DNA of 31,052 nucleotides from MESE01 sp036675035. GTDB taxonomy: Bacteria > Pseudomonadota > Gammaproteobacteria > Burkholderiales > Burkholderiaceae_D. Below the pieces are notes generated by a model, which had not been told where the DNA came from, made no database searches, and was given only the letters and a program-made list of their open reading frames with translations. A program made the position numbers and the translations under genes. The stretch's first letter is position 1; each line of letters starts with the position of its first letter. Shown one piece after another: positions 15,093 through 22,940 of this stretch. The stretch lies in contig JAKFFO010000175.1 in assembly GCA_036675035.1 (NCBI GenBank), forward strand, positions 1-31,052, given 5' to 3'.

Positions 15093-16004
15093 ATGCTCAC
15101 ATTCCAACAGGTCATTCTTACGCTGCAAGAGTATTGGGACAAGCAAGGCTGTGCGTTGCTCCAGCCTTACGATATGGAAGTCGGTGCCGGCACTTCACAC
15201 ACGGCGACTTTTCTGCGTGCGATCGGTCCCGAGCCGTGGCGTGCCGCCTACGTGCAACCGTCTCGTCGTCCGAAGGATGGCCGCTACGGTGAAAATCCGA
15301 ACCGGATGCAGCATTACTATCAATACCAGGTGGTGCTCAAGCCTGCGCCGGAAAATATTCTCGATTTGTATCTCGGTTCGCTCGAAGCGTTGGGTTTGAA
15401 CCTGAAGCAGAACGATGTCCGCTTCGTCGAGGACGACTGGGAAAATCCGACGCTCGGCGCATGGGGGCTCGGCTGGGAAGTATGGCTGAACGGGATGGAA
15501 GTCACGCAGTTCACTTATTTCCAGCAGGTCGGCGGTCTCGATTGCAAACCGGTATTGGGTGAAATCACCTATGGCATCGAACGTCTGGCAATGTACCTGC
15601 AAGGCGTCGAGAACGTCTATGACTTGATATGGACCGAATCGGAAGAGCGCGGCATCAAAAGAAAGCTGACCTACGGCGACGTGTTTCATCAGAACGAAGT
15701 GGAACAGTCGACGTATAACTTCGCGCATTCGAATGCCGAGTTCCTGTTTTCACTGTTCGGCAATTACGAATCGGAAGCAAAGCGCCTGCTGGAAGTGCCG
15801 CTCACCTTACCGGCCTACGAAATGATTCTGAAAGCCGCGCATACCTTCAATTTGCTCGATGCACGCGGCGCGATATCGGTCACCGAACGGGCCGCGTATA
15901 TCGGCCGGATCAGAAACCTGTCGCGCGCTGTCGCGCAGGCGTATTACGAATCACGCGAAAAACTGGGCTTCCCGATGTGCGGTGATTCGCGCCAGGCTGC
16001 GTAA
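15093..16004 (+). CDS. glyQ: Glycine--tRNA ligase alpha subunit
   Basis: This is the catalytic alpha chain of the bacterial alpha2beta2 glycyl-tRNA synthetase, which charges tRNA-Gly. The 303-residue protein shows the family start TFQQVILTLQEYWDKQGCALLQPYDMEVGAGT, then FLRAIGPEPWRAAYVQPSRRPKDGRYGENPNR (motif 2 region). WGLGWEVWLNGMEVTQFTYFQQVGG, GEITYGIERLAMYLQ and the C-terminal SVTERAAYIGRIRNLSRAVA follow. GGGAAAG about eight bases before the ATG acts as the ribosome binding site. The beta subunit gene follows after 72 bases, in the same operon. Confidence 0.97.
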   Translation: MLTFQQVILTLQEYWDKQGCALLQPYDMEVGAGTSHTATFLRAIGPEPWRAAYVQPSRRPKDGRYGENPNRMQHYYQYQVVLKPAPENILDLYLGSLEALGLNLKQNDVRFVEDDWENPTLGAWGLGWEVWLNGMEVTQFTYFQQVGGLDCKPVLGEITYGIERLAMYLQGVENVYDLIWTESEERGIKRKLTYGDVFHQNEVEQSTYNFAHSNAEFLFSLFGNYESEAKRLLEVPLTLPAYEMILKAAHTFNLLDARGAISVTERAAYIGRIRNLSRAVAQAYYESREKLGFPMCGDSRQAA

Positions 16005-16076
16005 TCGCCCAGGCAGCACTTACAGCCGCCCCTCCACACTGATCTCCTGCATACCCGGAACAACACGAAATATAAA

Positions 16077-18173
16077 ATGAATCAGACATTGTTAGTCGAA
16101 TTGCTTACCGAAGAACTTCCTCCAAAAGCCCTGGGCAAGCTGGGCGACGCATTCGCGGCCGGGATCATGCATGGACTGAAGACGCGCGCCTTTCTTGAAA
16201 CCGATTCAGTGGCAACCGCATATGCAACACCGCGTCGCCTGGCGGTATCGATTACCAATGTGCGCGCCGCTTCACCGGACAAATCGATCCGCGAAAAAGT
16301 ACTTCCGGTATCAGTCGCGCTCGATGCGAACGGCAAGCCGACCGCACCGCTCGCGAAAAAACTGGCATCGCTGGCACAGTCGTCCGGCGCCACCGATCTC
16401 GGCATAGAGAACCTGGAACGCGCGTCGGATGGAAAGTCGGAAAGTTTTTTTTATACCTACACCGCCGCTGGATCATCGCTGCAGAGCGGCTTGCAATCCA
16501 CGCTTGAAGAAGCAATCGCAAAGCTGCCTATCCCCAAGGTAATGAGCTATCAGCGTCCGGACGGATCGACGGTTCAGTTCGTACGTCCGGTGCACAAGCT
16601 GCTTGCGTTGCACGGCAACGAGATTGTTCCGATAGCGGTTCTCGGGTTATTCGCGGGAAGAACCACCACCGGACATCGTTTCCTGTCGCAAGGTGAACTA
16701 CTGATTTCCGCTGCCGACAGTTACGCATCGACCTTGGAACAACAGGGAAAAGTTATTGCAAGCATCGCTTCGCGCAAGGAAAACATTCGCGGCGCACTGC
16801 TGGCCAAAGCCGGCGAAGACAAGGTATTGATGCCGGAAGCGTTGCTGGATGAAGTGGCGGCGCTGGTCGAATGGCCGGTTGTGTACGAATGCAATTTCGA
16901 AAGCGAGTTCCTGTCGGTGCCGCAAGAGTGCCTGATCCTGACCATGCAAACCAATCAGAAATATTTCGCACTTACCGATGCCGGCGGTCGTTTGCGTTCG
17001 CGTTTTCTGATCGTGTCGAACCTGGCGACGGACGATCCGCGCCATATCGTGCAGGGCAATGAACGCGTGGTGCGGCCGCGTCTGTCGGATGCCAAATTCT
17101 TTTTCGAGCAAGACAAGAAAAAGAAGCTTGCGGACCGTGTGCCTGGATTAAGCAATGTGGTTTATCACAACAAGCTCGGCACCCAGGCACAACGCACCGA
17201 ACGCCTGACCGCATTGGCGGGAAGGATCGCACAGACGCTGGATATCGACGTTGCGCGCGCCGAGCGTGGCGCATTGCTGGCAAAAACTGATCTGCTCACC
17301 GATATGGTCGGCGAATTTCCTGAGCTGCAAGGCATCATGGGCACCTACTATGCGCGCCATGACGGCGAGCATGAAGAAGTGGCCCTGGCGATTTCCGAAC
17401 ATTATCAGCCGCGATTTGCCGGAGATGCGCTGCCGGCAACCGATACCGGCACCGCCGTCGCACTGGCGGACAAGCTTGAGACGCTGGTTGGCATCTGGGG
17501 CATCGGACTGCAGCCGACCGGAGACAAGGACCCGTTTGCATTGCGCCGTCATGCACTTGGCATATTGCGCATGCTGATCGAGAAGCGCCTGCCTTTATCG
17601 ATCGCCGGATTACTGGCTGGCAGCGCTGCACAATTTGCGAACAATCCCAACTTCAAGGATCCTTCCGCTGAAGTTACTGGCTTCCTGTTCGATCGCCTGC
17701 GCGGCTTGTTGCGCGAACGCGGTTTTGCGCAGAATGAAATAGAAGCGGTGGTCGCGCAACAACCGGACCGGCTCGACAATATCGTTGAGCGCCTGAACGC
17801 AGTGCAGGCATTTGCCGCGCTGCCTGAAGCGGAGGCGCTTGCCGCAGCCAACAAGCGCATCACGAATATCCTCAAAAAAACCGAAGGCGCTGCGAGACCG
17901 GTACAGACGGATTTGCTGCAAGAGCCGGCAGAAGAAAAACTTTATTCGGCAATGATGCAATTGCAACCGCAGGTGGATTCCGCTTTTGCCAAAGGCGACT
18001 TTACCGGAACGCTGAAGGCGCTTGCGCATTTGCGCGAACATGTCGATGCGTTTTTTAATGACGTGATGGTGATGGCGGAAGATGAAAAACTGCGCAACAA
18101 CCGGCTTGCGCTGTTATCCAATTTGCATGGCATGATGAACCGGGTCGCAGACATTTCCAAATTGGCAGTCTAA
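16077..18173 (+). CDS. glyS: Glycine--tRNA ligase beta subunit
   Basis: This is the tRNA-recognition beta chain of glycyl-tRNA synthetase, 698 residues, normal for the family. It starts LLVELLTEELPPKAL and has YATPRRLAVSI and RFVRPVHKLLALHG. The conserved FESEFLSVPQECLILTMQTNQKYF segment is followed by NERVVRPRLSDAKFFFEQDKK and the HD-like GEFPELQGIMGTYYARHDGE region. LETLVGIWGIGLQPTGDKDPFALRRHALGILR follows, and an anticodon-binding C-terminal domain ends with VMAEDEKLRNNRLALLSNL. The last base of its stop codon is the first base of a repeat element. Confidence 0.97.
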   Translation: MNQTLLVELLTEELPPKALGKLGDAFAAGIMHGLKTRAFLETDSVATAYATPRRLAVSITNVRAASPDKSIREKVLPVSVALDANGKPTAPLAKKLASLAQSSGATDLGIENLERASDGKSESFFYTYTAAGSSLQSGLQSTLEEAIAKLPIPKVMSYQRPDGSTVQFVRPVHKLLALHGNEIVPIAVLGLFAGRTTTGHRFLSQGELLISAADSYASTLEQQGKVIASIASRKENIRGALLAKAGEDKVLMPEALLDEVAALVEWPVVYECNFESEFLSVPQECLILTMQTNQKYFALTDAGGRLRSRFLIVSNLATDDPRHIVQGNERVVRPRLSDAKFFFEQDKKKKLADRVPGLSNVVYHNKLGTQAQRTERLTALAGRIAQTLDIDVARAERGALLAKTDLLTDMVGEFPELQGIMGTYYARHDGEHEEVALAISEHYQPRFAGDALPATDTGTAVALADKLETLVGIWGIGLQPTGDKDPFALRRHALGILRMLIEKRLPLSIAGLLAGSAAQFANNPNFKDPSAEVTGFLFDRLRGLLRERGFAQNEIEAVVAQQPDRLDNIVERLNAVQAFAALPEAEALAAANKRITNILKKTEGAARPVQTDLLQEPAEEKLYSAMMQLQPQVDSAFAKGDFTGTLKALAHLREHVDAFFNDVMVMAEDEKLRNNRLALLSNLHGMMNRVADISKLAV

Positions 18174-18434
18174 GAGCGTCTAACATAATGAAACGAACCC
18201 AGCTTGACGCCAGGAACGGCGTCCGCGTTGTTGCACTCCTCGCGAAGGGGAACCACCCTTGGCTCCATCCTCACCCTCGATCCCTCTCCTGCAAGGAGAT
18301 GGAAGGTATTTGCACCCTTCTCCCGCAGGCGGGCGAAGGGATGGGGACTCAAAGCACTGCTTTGAGGGAGCCGCGCCTGGCGGCCATCCGCCCCTGGCGC
18401 CAATCTGAATCCGCCTCATTTTGTCAGACGCTCT
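18173..18434. repeat. Dispersed intergenic repeat with inverted ends, full copy
   Basis: The 262-bp element fills the glyS-gmhB gap. Its left end AGAGCGTCTAACATAATG (18173-18190) is the inverse of the right end CATTTTGTCAGACGCTCT (18417-18434), 16 of 18 bases. Weaker inverted similarity runs about 24 bases further in, ending at CGCCAGG/CCTGGCG. Internal hairpins include TCTCCT-gca-AGGAGA, a 12-bp stem with one mismatch CCCTTCTCCCGC/GCGGGCGAAGGG, and CTCAAAGC-act-GCTTTGAG. A second copy begins at 30934, with four differences in the first 93 bases. No transposase is encoded, so it is a MITE- or REP-like family, moved in trans if at all. A frame of 82 codons (18188-18436) spans it and ends in a TAA abutting gmhB. 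Confidence 0.85.
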
Positions 18435-18436
18435 AA

Positions 18437-18994
18437 ATGAAACTGATCATCCTGGATCGCGACGGCGTCATCAATCATGACTCCGATCAATTCATCAAGT
18501 CGCCCAAGGAATGGGTACCGATTCCCGGGTCGCTGGAAGCGATCGCCCGCCTCAATCAGGCTGGATACCGGGTCATCGTGTCGACCAATCAGTCGGGCAT
18601 TGCGCGCGGACTGCTCGATATAGTGACACTCAACGCCATTCATCAAAAATTGCACGAATCGGCAAAGCAGGTCGGCGCCAGCATCGACGCGGTATTTTTC
18701 TGTCCTCATGCAGCGGACGACAATTGCGATTGCCGCAAGCCCAAACCAGGGATGTTGCATACGATCGCCAAGCGTTTCAATGTGAGCCTGAAGGGAATAC
18801 CCAATATCGGCGACTCGTTGCGTGACTTGCAAGCCGGCTTCGTCGCCGGTTGCGTGCCCTATCTGGTACTGACCGGCAAAGGTGAAAAGACGCTGGCGAA
18901 AGGCGGGCTGCCGCCCGGAACCACGATATATGCAGACCTGGCAGCCGCAGTCGATCACTTGCTGAAAGATGCCGCAACCGTAGCGCACTCCTGA
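18437..18994 (+). CDS. gmhB: D-glycero-beta-D-manno-heptose 1,7-bisphosphate 7-phosphatase
   Basis: GmhB removes the C7 phosphate during ADP-heptose synthesis for the LPS inner core. The 185-residue cytoplasmic HAD phosphatase begins with the nucleophile motif LDRDGVIN (Asp7, Asp9). VSTNQSGIARG (motif II) and a zinc site with Cys89, His91, Cys97 and Cys99 (CPHAADDNCDC) follow, then RKPKPGML and NIGDSLRDLQAG (motif IV). The ATG at 18437 is preceded directly by an in-frame TAA, so no longer form exists. No Shine-Dalgarno sequence is visible because the upstream bases belong to the repeat end. Translation may depend on read-through coupling or on an mRNA structure. An intrinsic terminator lies 41 bases downstream. 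Confidence 0.95.
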   Translation: MKLIILDRDGVINHDSDQFIKSPKEWVPIPGSLEAIARLNQAGYRVIVSTNQSGIARGLLDIVTLNAIHQKLHESAKQVGASIDAVFFCPHAADDNCDCRKPKPGMLHTIAKRFNVSLKGIPNIGDSLRDLQAGFVAGCVPYLVLTGKGEKTLAKGGLPPGTTIYADLAAAVDHLLKDAATVAHS

Positions 18995-19035
18995 AAATCG
19001 GTATTGTCAGCTAAACCAAACCGAAAAAATGTTTG

Positions 19036-19063
19036 AGCGGAAATAAATTTCCGCTGATTTTTT
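19036..19063 (+). terminator. Intrinsic terminator after gmhB
   Basis: AGCGGAAA (19036-19043) pairs with TTTCCGCT (19048-19055) around TAAA, followed by GA and six T residues (19058-19063). It should end the glyQ-glyS-gmhB transcript, so plsC needs its own promoter. Confidence 0.82.
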
Positions 19064-19181
19064 GCCGATAATAGAGGCCCTGAAGAAACGAGCCGCCCGA
19101 CCGCAGCCGTGCTGCGACCGGGCCTCGGTTTGATTGGCGGTGTCATATCCCGTCGCTTGATTTATCCACGCTGGAGATTAC
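19064..19181 (+). promoter_or_regulatory. plsC leader region with hairpin
   Basis: This is the spacer between the gmhB terminator and plsC. GATAAT (19067-19072) is a possible -10 box, without a clear -35. A GC-rich hairpin at 19095-19123 has an inner stem CGCAGC/GCTGCG around CGT and outer stem GCCCG/CGGGC, separated by an AC/AC internal loop. It would lie in the 5' leader if the -10 is used. GGAG (19172-19175) is the ribosome binding site for plsC. Confidence 0.3.
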
Positions 19182-19922
19182 ATGTTGCGCATTACGTTGT
19201 TCTTGCGTTCGCTGGTGCTTGCATTGCTGATCGTTCTCGCGACGATCATCTGGGCGCCGCTTTGCTTTCTGTTTGCACCTTTGCCGTACAACCAACGCTA
19301 TTACTGGACTTCGCGCTGGAACATGTTCGTGATCTGGGCAGCCAAAACGGTATGTGGCATTCGCTATGAAATCAAAGGTGCGGAGAACCTGCCTGATTCT
19401 CCGGCGATCCTGCTGTCAAAACATCAGTCGGCATGGGAAACGATCTTTTATCTCTATTACATGCCACGCCCGCTCGTCTACGTATTCAAAAAAGAAATTC
19501 TGTACATTCCGTTTTTCGGCTGGGGCATGGCATTGCTGCGGATGATTCCGATCGATCGCAACAAGGCAAAGGATGCGTTCACACAGATCGTGGAACAAGG
19601 CAGGAAACGGCTCGCAAATGGTCAATGGGTGATCATGTTCCCGGAAGGTACCCGCATTCCGGTCGGAGAAAAAGGCAAGTACAAAGGCGGCGGCACCCGG
19701 CTTGCGGTCGACACCAATACGCCGGTGATTCCGATCGCAATGAATGCCGGCGAATACTGGCCGAAAAATTCATTCATCAAAAAGCCGGGAACCATCACCG
19801 TGTCGATCGGCAAACCGATATCGCCGAAAGGATTGACGCCGGCGGAATTGATGCACCAGGTAGAAAATTGGATAGAATCCGAAATGCGGGTGATTTCGCC
19901 GCACGCCTATTCCCGAAAATAG
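19182..19922 (+). CDS. plsC: 1-acyl-sn-glycerol-3-phosphate acyltransferase
   Basis: PlsC acylates lysophosphatidic acid to phosphatidic acid at the inner membrane, the second acyl step of phospholipid synthesis. The 246-residue protein has an N-terminal membrane helix (about residues 7-32). The acyltransferase domain follows: block I is KHQSAWET, with His81 and an acidic residue Glu86. Block II includes IPFFGWGMALLRMIPIDR, block III is FPEGTRIPVGEKGKYKGG (residues 153-170), and block IV is TPVIPIAMNAGEYW. Block I reads H(X)4E rather than the common H(X)4D. It follows a terminator and is 15 bases upstream of the YgjP-type gene, so these two and gloA may form an operon. Confidence 0.92.
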   Translation: MLRITLFLRSLVLALLIVLATIIWAPLCFLFAPLPYNQRYYWTSRWNMFVIWAAKTVCGIRYEIKGAENLPDSPAILLSKHQSAWETIFYLYYMPRPLVYVFKKEILYIPFFGWGMALLRMIPIDRNKAKDAFTQIVEQGRKRLANGQWVIMFPEGTRIPVGEKGKYKGGGTRLAVDTNTPVIPIAMNAGEYWPKNSFIKKPGTITVSIGKPISPKGLTPAELMHQVENWIESEMRVISPHAYSRK

Positions 19923-19937
19923 AAAATTGCCATCGCT

Positions 19938-20846
19938 TTGAAAAAGCTGCTTCGCCATACGTCGCCGGATCCGCAACAGCTTGCGTTGCAACTCGATTTC
20001 TTTGCCGCCGACTTTTCTTCACCGTCGGCTATCGACGGCCCGGCGCCGGAACAGGGACCGGGTATTCAGCAACCGCCACTACCAGTATCCGATTCATCTG
20101 CGCCGCCCGCGGCACCAGTTCGCGGCAAGCGCAGGGTCCAGCTGAAGGAGCATGTACTCGACTACACGTTGTTGCGCTCGAAGCGTCGCTCGATCGGATT
20201 TCTGATCGGTGACGATGGCTTGCGCGTGACCGCGCCGAAATGGGTAACGCTCGGCGAAATTGAGAGCGCGATCCGTGAAAAGCAGCGCTGGATTTTTGCC
20301 AAGCTTAACGAACGCCGCGAACGTTCCGCCCGCCGCCTGCAGCCGCAAATGCAATGGCGCGAAGGCGCGACGCTGCCGTACCTGGGCAATGAAATCATAT
20401 TGCGGATCGTCGCAACCCAAGCTGCCGGCGTGCACTACAACGATACGTCGCGCGAGTTGACGGTTTGCCTGCCGGCGGATGCGACCGAACAGCAACTGAA
20501 AGACCGAGTGCTGGGATGGCTGCAAATCGAGGCCAAGCGCCTGTTTGCCGAACGTTTGCCGATTTATGCGGAAAAACTTGGCGTCACGTTCCAGTCATTT
20601 GCATTATCTTCGGCGATGACGCAATGGGGCTCCTGTACCGCCGACGGCAAGATTCGCCTGAACTGGCGCTTGATGCATTTCGCATTGCCGCAAATCGACT
20701 ATGTCATCGCGCATGAGCTGTCGCATTTGCGCGAGATGAACCACAGCACGCGTTTCTGGGCTACCGTACAATCGGTGTTTCCGGAGTTCGAAGCCGCGAA
20801 GAAAGCGTTGCGCGATCACGCGCCGGAAACCCTGCCTATTTTTTGA
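19938..20846 (+). CDS. YgjP-type (DUF45) metal-dependent hydrolase
   Basis: This is a 302-residue cytoplasmic protein of the YgjP/DUF45 family, whose zincin-like domain resembles metallopeptidases. The HExxH site lies in YVIAHELSHLREMNHSTRFW, with His259, Glu260, His263 and downstream His269. The upstream MTQWGSCTADGKIRLNWRLM signature is also typical of the family. E. coli YgjP has been described as a UTP pyrophosphatase, so peptidase activity should not be assumed. Residues 1-70 are poorly conserved and Pro/Ala-rich. The only start before the conserved part is TTG at 19938, 15 bases after the plsC stop, with no evident ribosome binding site; coupling to plsC is likely. Confidence 0.87.
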   Translation: MKKLLRHTSPDPQQLALQLDFFAADFSSPSAIDGPAPEQGPGIQQPPLPVSDSSAPPAAPVRGKRRVQLKEHVLDYTLLRSKRRSIGFLIGDDGLRVTAPKWVTLGEIESAIREKQRWIFAKLNERRERSARRLQPQMQWREGATLPYLGNEIILRIVATQAAGVHYNDTSRELTVCLPADATEQQLKDRVLGWLQIEAKRLFAERLPIYAEKLGVTFQSFALSSAMTQWGSCTADGKIRLNWRLMHFALPQIDYVIAHELSHLREMNHSTRFWATVQSVFPEFEAAKKALRDHAPETLPIF

Positions 20847-20884
20847 CGCGCCGAGGCGCGCTATTTACGTTTGGAAAAACCATC

Positions 20885-21274
20885 ATGCGTATCCTGCATA
20901 CCATGCTGCGGGTCGGCGACCTGCAACGTTCGATCGATTTTTATACCGAGGTGCTCGGCATGAGCCTGCTGCGTACCACCGACCGCCCCGAGCAGAAATA
21001 TTCGCTTGCCTTTGTCGGATACGGCAAAAATCCGGATCATGCCGAACTGGAACTGACCTACAACTACGGTGTAGACAAGTACGAACCCGGCACTGCCTAT
21101 GGCCATATCGCCATCGCAGTCGCGGATGCGTATCAGACCTGTGCTGCAGTCAAGGCGAAAGGTGGCACCGTCACCCGTGAAGCAGGACCGGTAAAAGGCG
21201 GCTCGACGGTGATCGCATTCGTGCAGGACCCGGATGGATACAAGATCGAACTGATCGAACGCAAGCCGGCCTGA
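20885..21274 (+). CDS. gloA: Lactoylglutathione lyase (glyoxalase I)
   Basis: GloA isomerises the hemithioacetal of methylglyoxal and glutathione to S-lactoylglutathione, detoxifying methylglyoxal in the cytoplasm. The 129-residue protein is a two-module vicinal-oxygen-chelate fold. Its four metal ligands fall at His5, Glu56, His74 and Glu122, the same positions as in the nickel-type E. coli enzyme. Flanking motifs are MLRVGDLQRSIDFYTEVLGM, GYGHIAIAV-like AYGHIAIAVAD and FVQDPDGYKIELIE. The ATG at 20885 follows the YgjP-type gene by 38 bases; an upstream in-frame start overlapping that gene has no family support. It is convergent with the pirin gene. Confidence 0.95.
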   Translation: MRILHTMLRVGDLQRSIDFYTEVLGMSLLRTTDRPEQKYSLAFVGYGKNPDHAELELTYNYGVDKYEPGTAYGHIAIAVADAYQTCAAVKAKGGTVTREAGPVKGGSTVIAFVQDPDGYKIELIERKPA

Positions 21275-21294
21275 GCGGCAAAATTGGCCGGAGC

Positions 21295-22194
21295 TTATGC
21301 AATTGACGCAAATCGTCCGGCCCGAAAATCTTCCACCGCCTCAAAGATCTGCTCATTCGAGTTCATCACGAATGGCCCGTACTGCGCTATCGGTTCGTTG
21401 AGCGGCCGACCGGCGATCAATAGTGCGCGAGCAGGACCTTCGGCGTGCAAAACCACGCCATCGCTATCTGGTGAATTGTCCAGTATCGCCATCCGCTGCT
21501 CCGGTACTTCGGTGTCGCCGATCTTCAGGGAGCCCCGGTAGACATAGATAAATGCATTGTGGACTGCCGGCAGACGCTGCGCAAAACTCCCGTCCTGCGC
21601 GAACGCCAGGTCGATGTAAAGCGGATGCGTCGTGTCGCGCTGCATCGCGCCGCTTACGCCATGGCTGGCGCCGGCAATCACGCGCGCAGTCACTCCGGCC
21701 GAGATCGTGAACTCCGGGATCTCCCGGCTCTGGATATCGCGGTACCACGGGTCGATCAGCTTGTCTTTCGCGCTCAGGTTCAGCCATAGCTGGAATCCTT
21801 CCATGCGGCCGTTCTCCTGTTCGGGTAATTCCGAATGAACTACGCCGCGCCCGGCGGTCATCCATTGCACGCCGCCGTTCTGCAGCAGCCCTTCATTGCC
21901 CGCGCTGTCGCGGTGCCGCATGCGGCCTGCGATCATGTACGTTACGGTCTCGAAGCCGCGATGAGGATGATCGGGAAAGCCGCCGATATAGTCGTCTGGA
22001 TTATCGGTTCCGAACGCATCAAGCATCAGGAACGGGTCCAGCCGACGCTGCAGTGGCTGAGTGAGTACCCGCGTGAGCTTGACGCCAGCACCATCGGAAG
22101 TGGCGATTCCGCTGACCAGTCGCTCCACTCCGCGCGGATGCAACACGGTATCGGCGCGCAGGTCTTCGATATTGGCAGTAGTTACTGTTGTCAT
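21295..22194 (-). CDS. Pirin family protein
   Basis: This is a 299-residue bicupin of the pirin family, probably cytoplasmic. The N-terminal cupin carries the metal site His76 and His78 (FPDHPHRGFETVTY), then His120 and Glu122 (GRGVVHSELP). The C-terminal cupin has FIYVYRGSLKIG. Bacterial pirins (e.g. E. coli YhhW) can show quercetin 2,3-dioxygenase activity and others act as redox or metabolic regulators, so the natural substrate is uncertain. The ATG at 22194 has AAAGGA seven bases before it; a TTG five codons earlier is less likely. It lies 29 bases after the azoreductase gene on the same strand, probably one transcript. Confidence 0.92.
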   Translation of the reverse strand: MTTVTTANIEDLRADTVLHPRGVERLVSGIATSDGAGVKLTRVLTQPLQRRLDPFLMLDAFGTDNPDDYIGGFPDHPHRGFETVTYMIAGRMRHRDSAGNEGLLQNGGVQWMTAGRGVVHSELPEQENGRMEGFQLWLNLSAKDKLIDPWYRDIQSREIPEFTISAGVTARVIAGASHGVSGAMQRDTTHPLYIDLAFAQDGSFAQRLPAVHNAFIYVYRGSLKIGDTEVPEQRMAILDNSPDSDGVVLHAEGPARALLIAGRPLNEPIAQYGPFVMNSNEQIFEAVEDFRAGRFASIA

Positions 22195-22223
22195 CACAAT
22201 TCCTTTCAATGGTGGTGCACGAT

Positions 22224-22826
22224 TTATACAAGCACCGCTTCTTCAATTTGCGACTGCGCGGAAGCCAATGCTTCCTGTTCCGCCTGCGGCCCCATCGCCA
22301 GGCCTTCGGCGTAGACAAATTGCACGTCGCTCATGCCAAGGAACGATAAAACCATTTTCAGATATGGTACCTGCGTGTCGTTCGGCGTGCCACGATACAA
22401 GCCGCCACGCGTCAGCACGACATAGACTTTCTTATTCTTGAGCAAGCCTTCGGGGCCCTTGTCGGTATATTGAAAAGTCACGCGCGCTCTGGAAATGGCA
22501 TCGATCCAATTTTTCAGTTGCGCCGACACGCCGAAGTTGTACATCGGAACGCCAAGTACCACGACGTCGGCAGCCTGGATTTCGGCAATCAATTCGTCGT
22601 CCAGGGCCACCCGTGCCGCCTGCGCGGGCGTACGCTGATCCGATGGCGTAAACAATGCCTGCAATGCCACTTCATCCAGTACCGGATGGGGAGTACGTGA
22701 CAAATCCCTTATCGACACGGTAGCGTCCGGATATTCGGTACCCAGACGCTCGACCAGGGCGCCTGCCAATTTGCTGGAATGCGACGCGCCGCTACGAGCG
22801 CTTGAATTAACTTGAAGAATTTTCAT
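22224..22826 (-). CDS. azoR: FMN-dependent NADH:quinone reductase / azoreductase
   Basis: AzoR is a flavodoxin-like cytoplasmic enzyme that reduces quinones by two electrons and can cleave azo bonds with NADH. The 200-residue protein shows the FMN phosphate-binding start MKILQVNSSARSGASHSSKLA, the DVVVLGVPMYNFGVSAQLKNWID isoalloxazine segment, RARVTFQYTDKGPEGLLKNKK, and VVLTRGGLYRG near residues 136-146. Length is normal. It is read away from a divergent LysR gene 114 bases upstream and is followed by the pirin gene, an arrangement suggesting control by that regulator in response to quinones or other electrophiles (inference). Confidence 0.93.
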   Translation of the reverse strand: MKILQVNSSARSGASHSSKLAGALVERLGTEYPDATVSIRDLSRTPHPVLDEVALQALFTPSDQRTPAQAARVALDDELIAEIQAADVVVLGVPMYNFGVSAQLKNWIDAISRARVTFQYTDKGPEGLLKNKKVYVVLTRGGLYRGTPNDTQVPYLKMVLSFLGMSDVQFVYAEGLAMGPQAEQEALASAQSQIEEAVLV

Positions 22827-22940
22827 TGGAGATTCCGTATGTAGAGATTGATGATGGAATCATTTTATTTGTACATGGATTAAAACAGAAGGCCGTAAAA
22901 CGGATATTATTGTTCCATTGACGGGATAATTGAAGCGCTT
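22827..22940. promoter_or_regulatory. Divergent azoR / LysR regulatory region
   Basis: These 114 AT-rich bases should hold both promoters and the LysR operator. A short inverted repeat CCGT-AAA-ACGG at 22893-22903 lies mid-region. Two related direct motifs, ATGGAATCATTTTA (22853-22866) and ATGGATTAAAA (22875-22885), flank its left side. TATTAT (22905-22910) and GATAAT (22925-22930) are possible plus-strand -10 boxes without good -35 partners. Which site is the operator cannot be decided by eye. Confidence 0.35.
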
